In this document: positions 1 to 12,417 of the stretch, piece by piece
Position numbering within the stretch: position 1 is the stretch's first letter
Layout of the letters: the number at the start of each line of letters is the position of its first letter
Origin: Cenococcum geophilum 1.58
Lineage: Eukaryota > Ascomycota > Dothideomycetes > Gloniales > Gloniaceae
Reading direction: 5' to 3'
Assembly (NCBI GenBank): GCA_001692895.1
Contig: KV748179.1
Coordinates: 2,232,001-2,296,000 of the forward strand
Length of the DNA: 64,000 nucleotides
The notes under the pieces: generated by a model
What the model was told of the DNA's origin: nothing
Seen by the model: only the letters and a program-made list of their open reading frames with translations
Databases searched by the model: none
Program-made: the position numbers and the translations under genes

Positions 1-90
1 CTACCCCGAATGCAGCTCTGCGGCAAGTTTCAGAAACAGCTCGCTCCGTGTTGATATAGCTCACTGATTTCTTGCCCCTACTACAATTAG
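1..90. other. Unassigned 5' edge, probably intron and upstream exon of the OSBP gene
   Basis: The frame of the first clear exon (from 91) is closed upstream by a TGA around 64-66, and a TAG acceptor sits at 88-90. An intron therefore probably ends at 90. The first 60 bases could hold the tail of a further exon, but I could not choose a donor with confidence. The true start codon lies outside the window or in this edge. Confidence 0.4.
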
Positions 91-1652
91 ATTTATGGGA
101 GTAGCGGATATTGCTGCAGTTCGATTCTCCTTACCCGCGCAGCTGCTTGAACCAACACCGAATTTGGGTACGCAACTGCCGGACCCCTCCGAGTCCTTCC
201 TTTCTTCGACGCTTCCGAAATAATACAACGCCTTCTGATTGTTTATAGAATACTGGAACTACTTGGACAGGCCAGAGGCATTCATAAGGTCTGCTATATA
301 GTGGTTGTCTGCAAGGAAATGCAGCCGACGCTGACGGATGTAGCATTGGGGATTCTGATGAACCTCTCGGGCGTATGCTTGGTACATTACGGTTTTGGTT
401 TACAAAGGACCTGGTATGGAAGCCGTGCATGTTCACGAGAGGGAGAGATTAATCTTTCGTGGTAGAAATACGTCAAGGGCAAGCCGTGCAAGCCGTATAA
501 CTCAACACTGGGAGAGTTTTTCAGGGTTGGTTCAAGAGACACACCGCTGCTTCGATTAGGCCTAATTTCCCGTGCAGTGTATCTGGGAAGTCGAAGACAC
601 GGCACCGCTCATCAAACATGGGCCTGATAGTAAACCTTGCAGCAGCACCGCCAGCACAGCATCAAACAAGGCTGTAAAAATATCTTTTCTGACCGAACAG
701 ACGTCGCACCATCCACCGGTTTCCGCCTTCTTCGTCGACTGCCCTGAGAAGGGAATCATTGCACGAGGTTTCGATCAGTTAAGCGCAAAGTTCACAGGCA
801 CGAGCATACGAGTTATTCCTGGAGCTCACAACCTTGGCATTTTCATTGAATTGAAGAACCGGGGAGGCGAGCAATATCAACTTACGCATCCAGCAGCACA
901 CCTCGGCGGGCTATTGAGAGGTGCGCGAGTGGTTGCAAGGCTCAAAACACCCAAGCTAATTCAAACTGAACAGGCTCCCTCAGTGTCACCGTCGCAGACA
1001 GTTGCTTCATTACATGCGCCAAGACGAGAATAAAAGTAATACTACAATACCTCGAAGAAGGATGGCTTGGAAAAACGCAAAACAAGGTGGAGGGCGTCAT
1101 ATTCACATACGATCCGGAAAGCGACATTAAGACAAAGATAAAAGACGTGCCAGAGAAGGATGTCCTAGGGAGAATCGAAGGTTGCTGGACAGACAAAGTT
1201 TACTACACGCTTGGAAGCCAACCATTCGCCAAATCCACTGTAAGACCTCCTATCCCGTGTATTGTTCTGCCCGATAAATCTAATTTCCAATTCCTTTCCA
1301 GGAGAAAATCCTCCTTATAGATCTCAGCCCACTATTTCCCGCTACCAAATTTGTACCACCGGTCGATGATCAACTTCCCAACGAGTCGCGCAAATTCTGG
1401 TCGGGCGTTACTGAGGCGATTCTAAGTAAACAATACAGCCTCGCCACGCAACTCAAGCAGGAGCTGGAAGAGCGACAGCGCGAGAAGGCGGCGGATCGCA
1501 AGGCTAGGAATGTCGAATGGCAGCCTAGGTTCTTCACAGGCGCAACAACACCAATTGGAAAGCCAGATCTAACAAAGGATGGGGAGGACGTCCTGAAAGG
1601 CCTACATATGAACCAGTTCAAGCTAGAGCCGAATAAGGAGCTGGGCGCGTGA
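91..1652 (+). CDS. Oxysterol-binding protein-related lipid-transfer protein (5'-partial, 7 exons)
   Basis: This is the C-terminal OSBP-related domain of a cytosolic lipid-transfer protein that binds sterol or phosphoinositide at membrane contacts. Exons inferred by joining frames at GT...AG sites are 91-167, 249-288, 344-413, 466-525, 578-920, 974-1239 and 1302-1652. All junctions keep phase, and the introns are 81, 55, 52, 52, 53 and 62 bp. In order the protein shows the lid-proximal FSLPAQLLEPTPNL stretch, a KPCKPYNSTLGEFF core (family K-P-x-N-P-x-L-G-E), the diagnostic TEQTSHHPPVSAFF signature around 700-740, the beta-barrel, and a Lys/Glu-rich C-terminal helix before a conserved W-x-P-R-F-F. 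It ends at TGA 1650-1652. No PH or ankyrin domain is visible because the 5' end is cut off. Composition is normal, with no RIP-type stops, so the gene is probably functional. The exact Osh subfamily is not resolved. Confidence 0.93.
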
Positions 1653-2254
1653 CAGAATATATAGAGTGGTGAGATAAAGGGAACGGAGTTTATTAGGACT
1701 GATATTGGCGAGCTGCACGTTCATTTAGAGATTCCTTTGCTTATATCATGTGATGGTGTTTGGTTTGGTACTACAGGGACGCTCGATGTTGGTGCCTACG
1801 TTCCATGGTGGCATCGCTTTTTACAAAGCATATACAAATGATTCGAAAACCGTGTTAAAATTGCCTCGAATTGATTGGTGGTTAAGAATAACTGATCACA
1901 GGATCTCGTGTTGTGATGAATCTTCTTTTTAGTTGTGACCATAGACCACCTAATTGTAAGGGATCTTTTGGCCCTTACTCGGGTGCACGCCCGGGAGCTC
2001 TCAGGGGCTTCCAACGCTAGCCTTCGGCTAGTCCTTGGCACCCCTTTATACAAGGTAACATGAACGGGTCAGACGGCCCCCCCTGCCAAAAACCGTGCGC
2101 AATAGGGGTATATGCAGCTCTATACGATTTTGTCACGCGGGGACGCAAGTGTATGGTGTGTGAGGACTCCATAAGGTGGAGTAGTCACGAAGGATGAGAA
2201 TATATACAAGCGATCTCAGAAAGCTCATGTGGATGCCCTAACCCCCCCTACCAA
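1653..2254. other. Intergenic transition from gene to transposon desert
   Basis: No supported gene. The segment is GC-normal to about 2100. It contains a perfect 6-bp hairpin at 2017-2031 (arms CTAGCC/GGCTAG, loop TTC) inside a GC-rich stretch (1965-2060) that looks like a repeat end. A C7 run lies near 2080 and another C-rich tract near 2242-2250. Beyond about 2250 the sequence becomes TA-rich and RIP-like. It probably includes the 3' UTR of the OSBP gene. Confidence 0.5.
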
Positions 2255-2760
2255 CAGATTTCTATGTACAATTACCACTTTATATGACCTCCGTTCGCAA
2301 GAATTACAGCCTTACAGCACTTATACATCTAATCTATATACTTTTAAAGTCGTCTACCTGTAGCCTTTCCCATCCCTCTTTAATATACTACGGTACTTTC
2401 TTATCCGTCTTAGGAAATCGTTTACCTACCTAACACTCTAACAGCCGCTAGACGTTCTTAATTAGATTTAAATTAGCCGAATTAGCAGGCCATTTTATCC
2501 TCTATAGGTCGTTGCGATTATATAGAGCTTTTATAGCTTTAGCAATATAGAAAGGCGCTCCATCCTCTATAAGAATAACATTTCCTCTACCTATATATTA
2601 TTTAACCTCCTTCTTATATACGTATATTACAGGAACCATATACTTCCTATATACGTCTCCTAATATATTACCCCTTTCCTTTTTAAATACTACTAATCTT
2701 CTCTTACTATATAGGGATATCGTCCCTTATATTATTTAGGAGCTTTATTTATAAAACTTA
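2255..2760 (-). pseudogene. Tc1/mariner-type transposase remnant (C-terminal half)
   Basis: Read on the minus strand, one frame gives the second catalytic Asp region ILIEDGAPFYIAKAIKAL (plus positions about 2524-2577). It is followed by WPANSANLNLIKNV (about 2455-2495), the PANSPDLNPIEN-type DDE/DDD block of Tc1/mariner transposases. A tail resembling the usual R-x-Q-A-V...G-G end follows. Several in-frame TAG/TAA codons replace Trp and Gln, as expected from RIP. The N-terminal half is missing: an LTR-bearing gypsy fragment starts at 2766, probably inserted into this element. Inactive. Confidence 0.75.
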
Positions 2761-2765
2761 AAAAG

Positions 2766-3122
2766 TATTACAGAATAAGTATAAGCGGCGATAATATATA
2801 GTAAAGTAGATATTACTAAGCTATATATACAGACTATATAATAAAGTTAAGATATTATATAAGGAAAGAAGGTAGGAAAACGGGAAAAAAGGGTATATAT
2901 TATTAGCTTAGTTACTTAGTTAATATATATACGGAGTAGAATAGGATTTGGGAAGTAATCCTAGTAGAACTTAGCAGGATTTAGTAAAACTTAGCGGAAT
3001 ATAGCAAAATATAGCAGATTGCCGTCGGGTTATTATAGATTGCTATTTGATTGCCATCTCTAGTTATTAAGTTAGTAGAATAAGTAGACGTGTATAAGGT
3101 ATTACGGGAGTATTCTATAATA
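2766..3122 (-). repeat. LTR of gypsy family D, truncated extra copy
   Basis: 357 bp alignable along its whole length with the two 359-bp LTRs of the complete D element at 30866-31224 and 36366-36724. It shares the starting block with AAGTATAAGCGGCG and the ending block with TGTATAAGG. It is heavily converted to TA-rich sequence compared with the copy at 36366. A C7 run follows at 3126-3132, which on the minus strand is the polypurine tract expected just upstream of a 3' LTR. Confidence 0.85.
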
Positions 3123-3456
3123 GTACCCCCCCTTTAAACTTAAGCTTCTATAAGATAGGGTTATAGTAGTTCTAGATAAAGTTTATAAAAGTCTTTTATA
3201 GTTTATATAAGTCCTATAAAGTTAATAAGTTCCTATAAGGGTTTAATAAAGCCCCTTTATTTTATAAGGTATATATATTAGCGTTTCCGCTTATTATACT
3301 TAATATTATTAATTCTTTTAATAAAGTACTTATTTTTACTATCCACTTTAACTAATAGGGGAGGGTCCTATATTTACCTAAGTAGGGCGTTTAATACGGA
3401 GGTAGTAAGGTAAAGGACTAACGTATAAAATAGAGGGTAGATTTTAACCGTATTAG
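3123..3456 (-). pseudogene. 3' internal fragment of gypsy D
   Basis: Matches 31225-31545 of the complete D element nearly base for base (polypurine tract, then the C-terminal end of the pol region). It stops aligning near 3448, where gypsy C begins. It holds only the last few hundred bases of D, so it is a broken copy, not an independent element. Confidence 0.75.
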
Positions 3457-3510
3457 TATTACGGCGCTAGTAGAAACTGGTAGATTGTAGCTAATAGATA
3501 TTAGTAGAAA
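3457..3510 (+). repeat. Start of gypsy C 5' LTR, interrupted by gypsy A
   Basis: Begins TATTACGGCG, a RIP version of a TG start. The sequence up to the A insertion resumes after A at 9872. The AGAAA at 3506-3510 recurs at 9867-9871 and is the target-site duplication of A. The motif around CTAGTGGATTGTGGCTAATA appears on both sides of the insertion, so the target was a short direct repeat. Confidence 0.55.
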
Positions 3511-3703
3511 TGTCACGGAACCCCACCGCAGGGGCCTCTATAGGAGAGCCCCGTGCTCTCGCGTATACCTCGCGTACAGCTTATATCAGCTACGCGTAGG
3601 CATATCACCTCCTTACGCCCTCAACCTTTACGATTGATCGCGTAACGTTTTATAGACTCCTCGAATACATACGCTTTATAGCCACTGCCCCCGTCCTCTA
3701 ACA
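3511..3703 (+). repeat. 5' LTR of gypsy A
   Basis: 193 bp, begins TGTCACGGAA and ends CTCTAACA (TG...CA). It is less mutated than its 3' partner: CA and TG dinucleotides here correspond to TA in 9674-9866, showing the direction of RIP change. Confidence 0.92.
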
Positions 3704-6700
3704 TTACGTTGCGCCTTTTTTACTACTAACGCTTAGCTTACAACTAATTCTACGTCTTTATAATACTGTAGGCGCTGCTAAAAGTAGCGTATTTATAAAT
3801 TACCTCACTTTATACTTCTAAGGAACCTATAATAGTAAGATAATATCCCTTACTAGCTACTATATTAAACCTAAAGAATAATCTAATACCTATACTTAAC
3901 CTACGACGCCAATTAATCCTAGGAGAATTTAATTTATTAGCTTTAGCCTTAACCCCTAAAGAGACAGACACTAATAATATCTTATCTTTTATTAACTATA
4001 TAACTATAGATAAGTAAATAGAAGGGCTACTACCTATTAAAATCGAAATATAAGACGCTAAGACGTTTATAAAAATAGTAGCATAAGACCCTAATAAATA
4101 TTACCGCCTTCTATAGAACTACTACCTAAAGCTTATATAAGCCGAGATGCGTATTACTTAAGATTGCGATATTATCTAAGACCTATAAGCTTATAAGGCA
4201 CTTACTAATAATATATATTAAGAAACCGAAGACGACCTCTATATGTCTAAATGCGACGTCTAATAGTTAAAGAAGGCTAAGATTGTACTAATTGCTACAG
4301 TTACTAAAAGAGAAGGCATAATTAAATACCTATAATCTTAGCTTAACGAGTATATTTATAATAACGTTAAATACCTCTTTATTATATATAACGCCACCTA
4401 AGTCTTTACGCCCCTAGTAACTTTACCTATTTAACGCTTAATAGAGGGCTAGCGCTAAGCAACTTTACCTAATAAGAACCCCTACTAAAGCAGTAATAAT
4501 AAAAGCTATAATAATTGGACCTAAACTACTACTATAGGGTCTAATATACGCTACCTTAATCCCCTAGTTTTTTAGGGAGACGATAAGGAATATAGCTACT
4601 AGAAGATATAAATCTGTAAAAAAAACTAACTTAAAGCGCCTACCTTTTTCCTATAGAAGATACTAAGATTGGCTATATTATTAGGCAAATAAAGGGTATA
4701 CCGTTTAATAGACTCTTTGCTCAATAGGAGACTAGTAGCCCCTAGAAGTAGTAGTCCTACTAAAAAGTCCTTAATAATCTTAACCTAATATACCGCGACT
4801 ATAACCTACTAGCTACTAACTAAGCTAAACTATATACCTTAAAGATAAGCCCTACTAAATTATTTAATAAATTCTATATTAAATTCTAGGAATACACTAG
4901 AGCCCTTACCTAAGATAATACTAAAGATTAAAAGGACCTCCTTAAAAAAGTTACTTATCGCCTTAGTTACGCAGCCGCTAGCTATAACTATAACAATATT
5001 TATAATATGGTAGTAGCTCTATAGAAGATTAAACAACGACTAAATTAGATTGCTACTACTAACTTTTACCTAAAGACCTCTTTATAGAAGCCCTCTAGGC
5101 CTACTAAACCCATATATACTAAGCCACTAACACCTACTACCTTAAGTACTACCGGAACTAATATTGATTTCTCTATACTAACCTTCCTATAAAAACTCCT
5201 AGATAGAAAGCGTAAGCTACTCTTAAAACTAGGACGCTACTATAAATGCTATTAAAAAAGCTATTATTATAATAACCTAAACTACCTAATAGCTAGGTTT
5301 AGTAGCTGCCGCCTAATACCTAACTTAAAACCCTAAACACTAAATATGTTACTATGCGCCACTACTATATAAGACGAAGACGTAGTAATAGCGGTAGAGT
5401 TAGATATAGAAACGGAAAACGCCAAGTCCTAGCCCTAAGTTATAGGTTAGGACGCCCTAATAATAGAGGGATTTATATATTAGCTTATTTAATAGATAAC
5501 TCTATAAAAATAAATAAACGAAAATAGATAGTTTTACCTATAATAGGAACTACTACTAAAAAATAATATAAAAGCCGTTCTATAATTAATTGCAGAGCTA
5601 TTAATAAATTTATAAATACCTAATTTATATATACTTACAACCTACCTATTTTACCTCTTACTAAAGCCCGCGCCCTATACCTTGCTAATAGTAATTATAC
5701 CGCATAGAAGATTACCTATATAGTATAACTCCACCTAAATATAAATAGGTACTAGGAAAAACTCTAAGCCTATATTATACTACTTACTAACTACCCTATT
5801 ATCCTTAGAATAAACTAGCTTAAATAATATAACCCCGCTATTAACTAGAAGAAAAGAGAAGCAACCTTTAACTTTAAATACTGCAGAGAGACTTACCTAG
5901 GGCATGGCTTAGCCGCCTCTATTTACTCCCTAGAATATTAACCTAAGGAACCCCTTATTACCCTACCTATAACTAACTACTACTATATAAGTGCCNNNGC
6001 CTTCTACTATATAGTATATAAGAAAGGCTAAACCGTTACTATAGCTTCCTAATTATAACTATATAAGCTTAATAAAGAATAAAACTACGTCCTCTATAGT
6101 AATAGAATAGATATAATTAACTTTTTAGAAGACGACGCCCCTATAGAACTCTTCGGATTTTTACCTTTAAACTTTAAGAAGTTTATAAAGCTTAAAAAAG
6201 GACTTACTAATAAAGAACTCCGCAAGCTCCTCCCTAAGAGGTATTATAACTTTACTAATATATGCTTATAAAAGAGCGTAGATATACTCCCCCTATATTA
6301 ACCTAATAACTATACTATTAATATTAAATAAGGAAAAATACTACCTTATAAGAGACCCTACCTAATATTAAAAGACAAACTTTTAGTTATAAAAAAGTAT
6401 ATTAACAAGCACCTTAATAAAGGATTTATTCGTCCTAGCATATTACTAGCAGCCGCCCTTATCCTTCTTACTAAGAAGCTAAAAGGAGATATCCGATTCT
6501 ATATTAACTATAAAGGACTTAACACTATTATAATTAAAAACCAATACCTAGTACCACTTATACGTAAAACCCTTAAGCGGCTTAGTTAAGCTAAAATCTA
6601 TACTAAGCTTAATATTATTACCGCCTTTAACTATTTTTAAATACGGGAAGGTAACAAATAGAAAACCGCGTTTACATTACGCTTCGGCCAATTTAAATAT

Positions 6701-9400
6701 ACTATTATACCCTTTAGCGTATATAACGGCCTAAGCACCTTCTAAAGCTATATTAATAACACCTTATAAAACTACCTTAATAACTTCTACTCTGCGTACC
6801 TAGATAATATACTTATTTATAGTAATAACCCCTTTAAATATACCGAACACGTTTAAAAGGTCCTATAGTACCTTAGGGATATAGAACTTTATATTAATTT
6901 AAAGAAATGCAAATTCTTAGTTATAGAAGTAAAATACCTTAAACTAATTATTACTATTAAGGGTGTCCGTATAAACTCCAAGAAGGTATATATAATTACT
7001 AAATAGTAAGCCCCTAACTGTATTAAGGACGTATAAGCCTTCCTTAGTTTCGCTAACTTCTATTAGAAATTTATATACAACTTCTTAGGCGTAGTAGCAC
7101 TATTTATAACAATAATGTAAACAAAGGGCCTTTCTATAAAAGGAAGAAAAACGTACCTACGCTTTACCTAGACGCTTAAATGCGAGAAGGCGTTCTAAGA
7201 CCTTAAAAATGCCTTTAATAAAGCACCTATCCTAGCTTACTTTATACTAGGATAATAACTCTACCTTAAAACTAACTCCTTAGACTACGTTAACGTAGGC
7301 GTCCTCTTTTAGATAGGTAATAACGGTCTCCTTTACCTAGTTATATTCTACTCGTCTAAGCTTATACTATAAGAGTATAACTATAAGATTTATAATAAAG
7401 AACTCCTTATAATTATATAAGCGTTTAAAGAATTCTAACTAAAACTCTCCTTAGTAAAGCCTAACTAACTAACTAAAGTCCTTATAGACTATTACAACCT
7501 TAAGTATTTTATAACTATAAAGTAGCTAAACTAACGCTAAGTACGTTAAAATAAGTTCCTCTCTAATTTTAGCTTTAAAATTATATATAAACTAAGAGTA
7601 TAAGGTACTAAACCTAATAGCCTAATACGCCACTTATAAGACCTTTCTTAGTTTAAAGATAACCCCTATAATTAGTTCTAATAATAAATAATCCTAAAAG
7701 TACGAAATTTGGCCTTAGGTATACTACCTATAATAAAGCTAATTATACCCTAGCTTTATACTATAGAACTAGAGTTACCTCCCAAAATTAATAAGCTTAT
7801 TACTATGGTATATAACGCCTCTGTTAACCTATTACTATATTAACTTATTGCTATAAAGACCGCTAGCGCCTATATACTGCCTATTAACCTCTAAAGCTTA
7901 GGCTAGATTAATATAGCAGCCTTAAAAGTAAAAAAAAATAGGCTCTATTATAGAGGCCGCCTATTTATCCCTAACTTAGAAAATCTANAACGGCAACTAA
8001 TCTAAATGGCCTACGACCTCTGATTAAGCGGCTACCTAGGCAGAAAAGGAACCTATAAGCTTCTTAGCCGATACTACTTCTAGCCAAAAATAATAGACTT
8101 AGTTAAACACTTTATAGGCGCCTACTATAGTTATAAGCGCGCTAAGGCCTTTAATATAAAGTACTAAGGACTACTATACCCTTTACTAGTACCTATACAA
8201 TAATAGGCAGATATCGCTATAGATTTTATTATTAACCTACTACCCTATAAATAACACGGCCGTACCTATAAGAATATTCTTATAATAATATACCGACTTA
8301 TAAAAGAGCGCCACTACGTCCTAACTAAAGGCGTAGCTATTGGCGACGTTACTAATGCCTTTTTTTGCAAAGTTTACCGACTATATAGGTTACCTAACTT
8401 AATTACGTCTAACTAAGGGATATAATTTAACTCCGATATATAGAGACGAATCTGCTAACGCCTTAGCATCTCCGTTAAGATATCTATATCCTTTTATTAT
8501 AAAACTGCTAGGTAACTAGAAAACGATAATACTAGTATAAAAGTATACCTATAATAGGTAGTTGCCTATAGTTAAGATAACTAAGTAGATTACCTCCTAC
8601 TAGGTAAATTCGCAGCGAATAACTACGTCTTAACTACTATAGGACTTACCCCGTTCTTCGCAAATAAGGGTTATTACCCCTAATCTAGCATAGAGCTACT
8701 AAAACCTATTAATAAGAAACTGCTATATAAAAAACGCCTTAAAATACTACTTGCTAACTAGTATACAGACTATATAAAAAATCTACTTAACTACTGCAAG
8801 GGAGAAATAGCCTAGGCTTAAGCAAAGTAGGCCTACTTTGCTGACTATTATAGAACGCCACTACCAGAGATGCGTATTGGCGACTAGGTATAGCTAGATA
8901 TACATAATATCTCTACGTAAAGGCCTATAAAGTTACTTAATTATAAGAACCTTAGCCTCTATCTAATTAAATAAGTTATTAATAGGGGAGCCGTATATAA
9001 GCTAGAACTTCCGCCTACCCTAGCTACCCGCGGGATATGGCCTATATTTTACCTATAGCTACTACACCTTTATTAGCCTAACCCCTTATTAGGGCAAATA
9101 TAGCCTAAACCCCTACTAGTACTAATCCGAGATAAGAACGAAGATAAGAACTATAAGAAGTAAACCGTTAAACAAATTATTAACTCTAAATACTTTGGCA
9201 AAGGTAAAAAATAACAGCTCTACTATAGAGCTATATATATAGGATTTAATATAAACTAGCCAGAATAGTAACTATAGGAAGACTTTAAAAATGCAGAGGA
9301 TCTAATTAGCGACTTTTATTACGCAAACCTATAGAAACTAGGCCTAAGTAGAGACTTTATACCTAATCCTCTATAGGAGCCCTTATAGAGTTAAACCGTT
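3704..9400 (+). pseudogene. Gag-pol of gypsy A, RIP-degraded
   Basis: The former polyprotein is readable only in fragments. Reverse transcriptase is fixed by Y-L-D-N-I-L-I-Y-S at 6797-6823 (active site Y-L-D-D with the second Asp changed to Asn by a G-to-A change). RNase H follows to about 7650. Integrase spans about 7980-8850, with the zinc-binding region near 8040-8140 and then the catalytic core. At about 9160-9350 lies a block with YFGKGKK, YIGFNIN and EDFKNAEDLISDFYYANP, which fits a chromodomain. Stops are almost all at expected Trp and Gln codons. The undetermined bases at 5996-5998 and 7988 fall here. Confidence 0.85.
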
Positions 9401-9673
9401 ATACATTACTATATAAGGGCAAGTTGCCGTTAAATTGCGGTAAAGTGCGATTACGTAACCGGAATATTGTTAAGATGTCTAGAAACTTTAACTAGTGGTT
9501 AAAGTTATTTAATTAGTTAGATTTTTAAATGCCAAGCCCTATTATATAACGTTGTTTTAAGCCTTTAGCAATACCCCCCTTTTTTCTTCTTTTCTATACC
9601 TTAAGTGTCCCTTTTATATATATATAGTAACCACAGCATTGCCGGAGCTCCGCCTTTATAAAAGGGGGGGTAG

Positions 9674-9866
9674 TGTTACGGAACCCTACTGCAGGGGCTT
9701 CTATAGGAGAGCCCTATGCTCTTACGTATACCTCGCGTATAGCTTATATTAGCTACGCGTAGGTATATTACCTCCTTACGCCCTTAACCCTTACGATCGA
9801 TTGCGTAACGTCTTATAGACTCCTTAAATACATACGCTTTATAGCCACTACCCCCGTCCTATAATA
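9674..9866 (+). repeat. 3' LTR of gypsy A
   Basis: 193 bp, equal in length to the 5' LTR. It begins TGTTACGGAA and ends CCTATAATA, followed by the AGAAA duplication. Preceded by the polypurine tract and TAG. Confidence 0.92.
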
Positions 9867-10256
9867 AGAAACTAGTGGATTGTGGCTAATAAATATTAGT
9901 AGATTATAGCGGATAGTCGCAGATAGTCGCAGATAGTTTTATATAGTTTTAGATAATTGCTGTTACGTAACTAGAGGATTATATATAACGTTAAGCGGCG
10001 CTACCCTCTATCTCCTTTCCTTTCTCTAGCTTTAGATCCTTATTTATAAATAATCCAATTATATAGGCTTGCGCGACCCTTTTACCGTACTTATACCTTA
10101 ATTAACTAAGTTACTAATATTATCTAAAGCTTATCTATTCTTCTTCCTAAAAAGGAATTAAAAAATATTTATAAATTATAAATAAGAATGGAACACAGAA
10201 GTAGACCTAAAAACTATTACTAAAACTTAAAGAATAAAATAAAACTAAAAGAATAG
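9867..10256 (+). repeat. Remainder of gypsy C 5' LTR and leader
   Basis: Continues the C LTR after the A insertion. It has short tandem GATAGTCGCA units (about 9920-9945), a TATA-like TTATATATAAC near 9970 and pyrimidine-rich sequence to about 10030, as in a promoter-bearing LTR. An AT-rich leader follows up to the copia B insertion. The LTR end is not defined because no second C LTR is in the window. Confidence 0.5.
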
Positions 10257-10476
10257 TGTTTGTATTAACTTAATAATATAAGTAAGTTATATCTAGGGGC
10301 ACGAAATACGTATAGTATTGTATGCTCTTTTAGATAGTGGTAACTGTCAATTCTATTAAAGTGGACTACGTAGTCTATATACTGACGCGCCCTCCTCCCT
10401 AATTAGTTATAAGTAGGTAGTTAGTGCACCGAACGCGTAAATACGCGTTTAATATACTAGGTGCTGTAATTATATA
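10257..10476 (-). repeat. 3' LTR of copia B
   Basis: 220 bp, same length as 18163-18382. Starts TGTTTGTATTAAC in plus orientation; contains AGGGGCACGAAATACG and the CGCGTAAATACGCG palindrome region. Confidence 0.92.
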
Positions 10477-11637
10477 CTAGCGGCACTTAAAAATAGAGCC
10501 ACTTATATATAGCCTCTATAATTGCTTTAATAGAACTATAAAACGCAAAAGAAATATATAAGAAATCCCTCCTAAGGTGCCTTCTAGGCTACCTTCTAAA
10601 CGGTGCTTTAAGCTGGCCGTAAGTCCTACTTATAGCCCGTAAAATAAACCGTACGGCCTTTCGACAGACTATAAATAAACTATACGGCCTTCCGATAGGC
10701 CGTAAATAAACTGCAAGTGCTCTGTTAGTTTTGTTCCACCTATTTTATAACCTTTAGATTAAGCTTATTTGTATTAATTAGGGTTTTAAGAGCTTAGCAC
10801 GGCTTTACCTTAGTTATAGTGTCCGCTAGGTTATCTCCGCTACTAATCTATTTAATCTCTATAATCTCACGTCGTTTATAGGCCTAATATAAGCATATTA
10901 GGTCGACTATAAGCCTCTTCTCTTATATCGTACCTAGTTTAACTATATAGTCGTAAAGGGACTTTAAATCGGTGCATAGAACTAGGGGTAATTACTCTAA
11001 TTATAGGATTTTCTGGATTGTTAACTTAATTGCGGCTCCTATATTAAAGCTATAAGCTAGTACGTATAGCTTAGAAGCTAGTATACTGCGGGTTACTTAT
11101 TTACATTTAATTAAAGACTAATACAGTATATTTACGTCCTAATTATAGTCCGTAAGTACAATTATAAAGCCAATTTGTAATAATAGGTCTTTATTATTAG
11201 CGAAGGAGGCATCTATAAGTACTAGTACGCTAAGGGAATTTAGGTCTAGTGGTACAAAAGTAAGTCCTCTTATTACATTGTTAATTTGCCACTAAATACG
11301 CTTATTAAGCTGCTTAATATTTTCCTTTTGCGGATCTATTACCTAGGCCGCAAAGGATAAATTATAGGCAGATTTGGGTTGACAAACTATAGTAATATAG
11401 GCGCCTCTTGCACGCTATGCAACGTATTAGTCCTTTATATTTACGGTCTTACGGGTCTCTTTATAGGAACTAGTAAGGTCCGTACGTCAGGAAAACGGGA
11501 GGGTGGTAGGGGCTAGCCAGGGGCTAGCCCGGGGCTGGCCCGGGGTCATTTCAGCTGGATCCGCTGATCTGCTCATGTACACTTATTTACGCTAGCCCGG
11601 GGCTAGCCCGGGGCCATATTAGTAACATTAGCACATT

Positions 11638-11800
11638 TTATACGTTTTATACGTTTTATACATTTTATACGTTTTATATATTTTATATAATATTTCCTAT
11701 AGCTGCAATATGTATAATTATAATAAAATTCAAAATTCAAAATTCAAAATTTAAAATTCAAAATTTAAAATTCAAAAATTTAAAATTTAAAATTAATAGT
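11638..11800. repeat. AT-rich tandem repeats (9-bp and 7-bp units)
   Basis: Units of ACGTTTTAT (about five, 11638-11690) are followed, after a short unique stretch, by AAAATTC/AAAATTT units (about eight, 11727-11795). They are part of the TIR element and non-coding. Confidence 0.8.
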
Positions 11801-11899
11801 AGCTATAAGGGATATCTCTCGCAGAGTCTCCAAATCGTCAATTGGCGGCGTTCCCGATGATCCGCCGGCCATGTACTGATTTCCTAACTAGGCCTAGTG

Positions 11900-11964
11900 C
11901 CTGTCCTACCTGTCCTGCCTGTCCTGCCTGTCCTCCCTGTCCTACCTATCCTACCTGTCCTACC
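11900..11964. repeat. 9-bp minisatellite CCTGTCCTR
   Basis: About seven tandem units of CCTGTCCTG with small variants. The repeat gives an apparent Leu-Pro-Val open frame, which is a by-product of the repeat and not a gene. Confidence 0.85.
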
Positions 11965-12297
11965 GTCTGACCGTCCTACTTGTTCGTGCCTACCTGTCTG
12001 TGCCTGCCGGTCGTGCCTACTTNTCTATGCCTACCTGNCTGTATCTNTAATTCGGGGGAGAGATCGGCCAGATCAAAGGCTCTGCTTGATTTGATTGCGA
12101 TTAATTATATTAATTCGAATCGTTCTCTCTGGGCGTTCGCTGGCTGTACGTTTGAACGGTGGTCGTCTGGGGTGCCTCCCTAAGAGGCCTTGATTCGATT
12201 TGATTTGGTAATGGGATGATNTNGAGGCTCTAGTTCGATTCGATCGATCGATTGAATTGATCGTGGTGTTTGCTGGCTGGTCGTTTAAACGATTATC

Positions 12298-12417
12298 GTC
12301 TGGCTCTGGCGACGGTCGTCTGGTTCTGGCGACGGTCGTCTGGTTCTGGCGACGGTCGTCTGGTTCTGGCGACGGTCGTCTGGTTCTGGCGACGGTCGTC
12401 TGGTTCTGGTCACAGTC
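12298..12417. repeat. 20-bp minisatellite, six units
   Basis: Six head-to-tail copies of GTCTGGTTCTGGCGACGGTC. Four are identical, the first has one change and the last several changes. Because the period is not a multiple of three, all frames stay open through it, creating a spurious ORF (12257-12496). Confidence 0.95.

Larger units (their letters stand above)
3511..9866 (+). mobile_element. Gypsy A: complete chromodomain Ty3/gypsy retrotransposon (RIP-inactivated)
   Basis: Bounded by 193-bp LTRs (3511-3703 and 9674-9866) and a perfect 5-bp duplication AGAAA (3506-3510, 9867-9871). Internal order on the plus strand is gag-like region, reverse transcriptase, RNase H, integrase, then a chromodomain-like end. 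A polypurine tract (AAAGGGGGGG, 9661-9670) lies immediately before the 3' LTR. It belongs to the chromovirus branch, whose chromodomain is thought to steer integration. Every coding part is closed by TAA/TAG, so it is dead. It sits inside the 5' LTR of gypsy C. A third LTR of this family stands alone at 21714. Confidence 0.92.

Noticed and set aside
1750..1932. Short plus-strand ORF downstream of the OSBP gene
   Set aside because: Sixty codons, no conserved feature, and it ends in AT-rich sequence; compatible with chance.
1955..2060. GC-rich 106-bp block beginning TG and ending CA, considered as a solo LTR
   Set aside because: Flanking pentamers do not match and no second copy is present in the window.
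12298..12417. Possible CRISPR array
   Set aside because: Units are directly adjacent with no spacers, and the context is a fungal nuclear genome.
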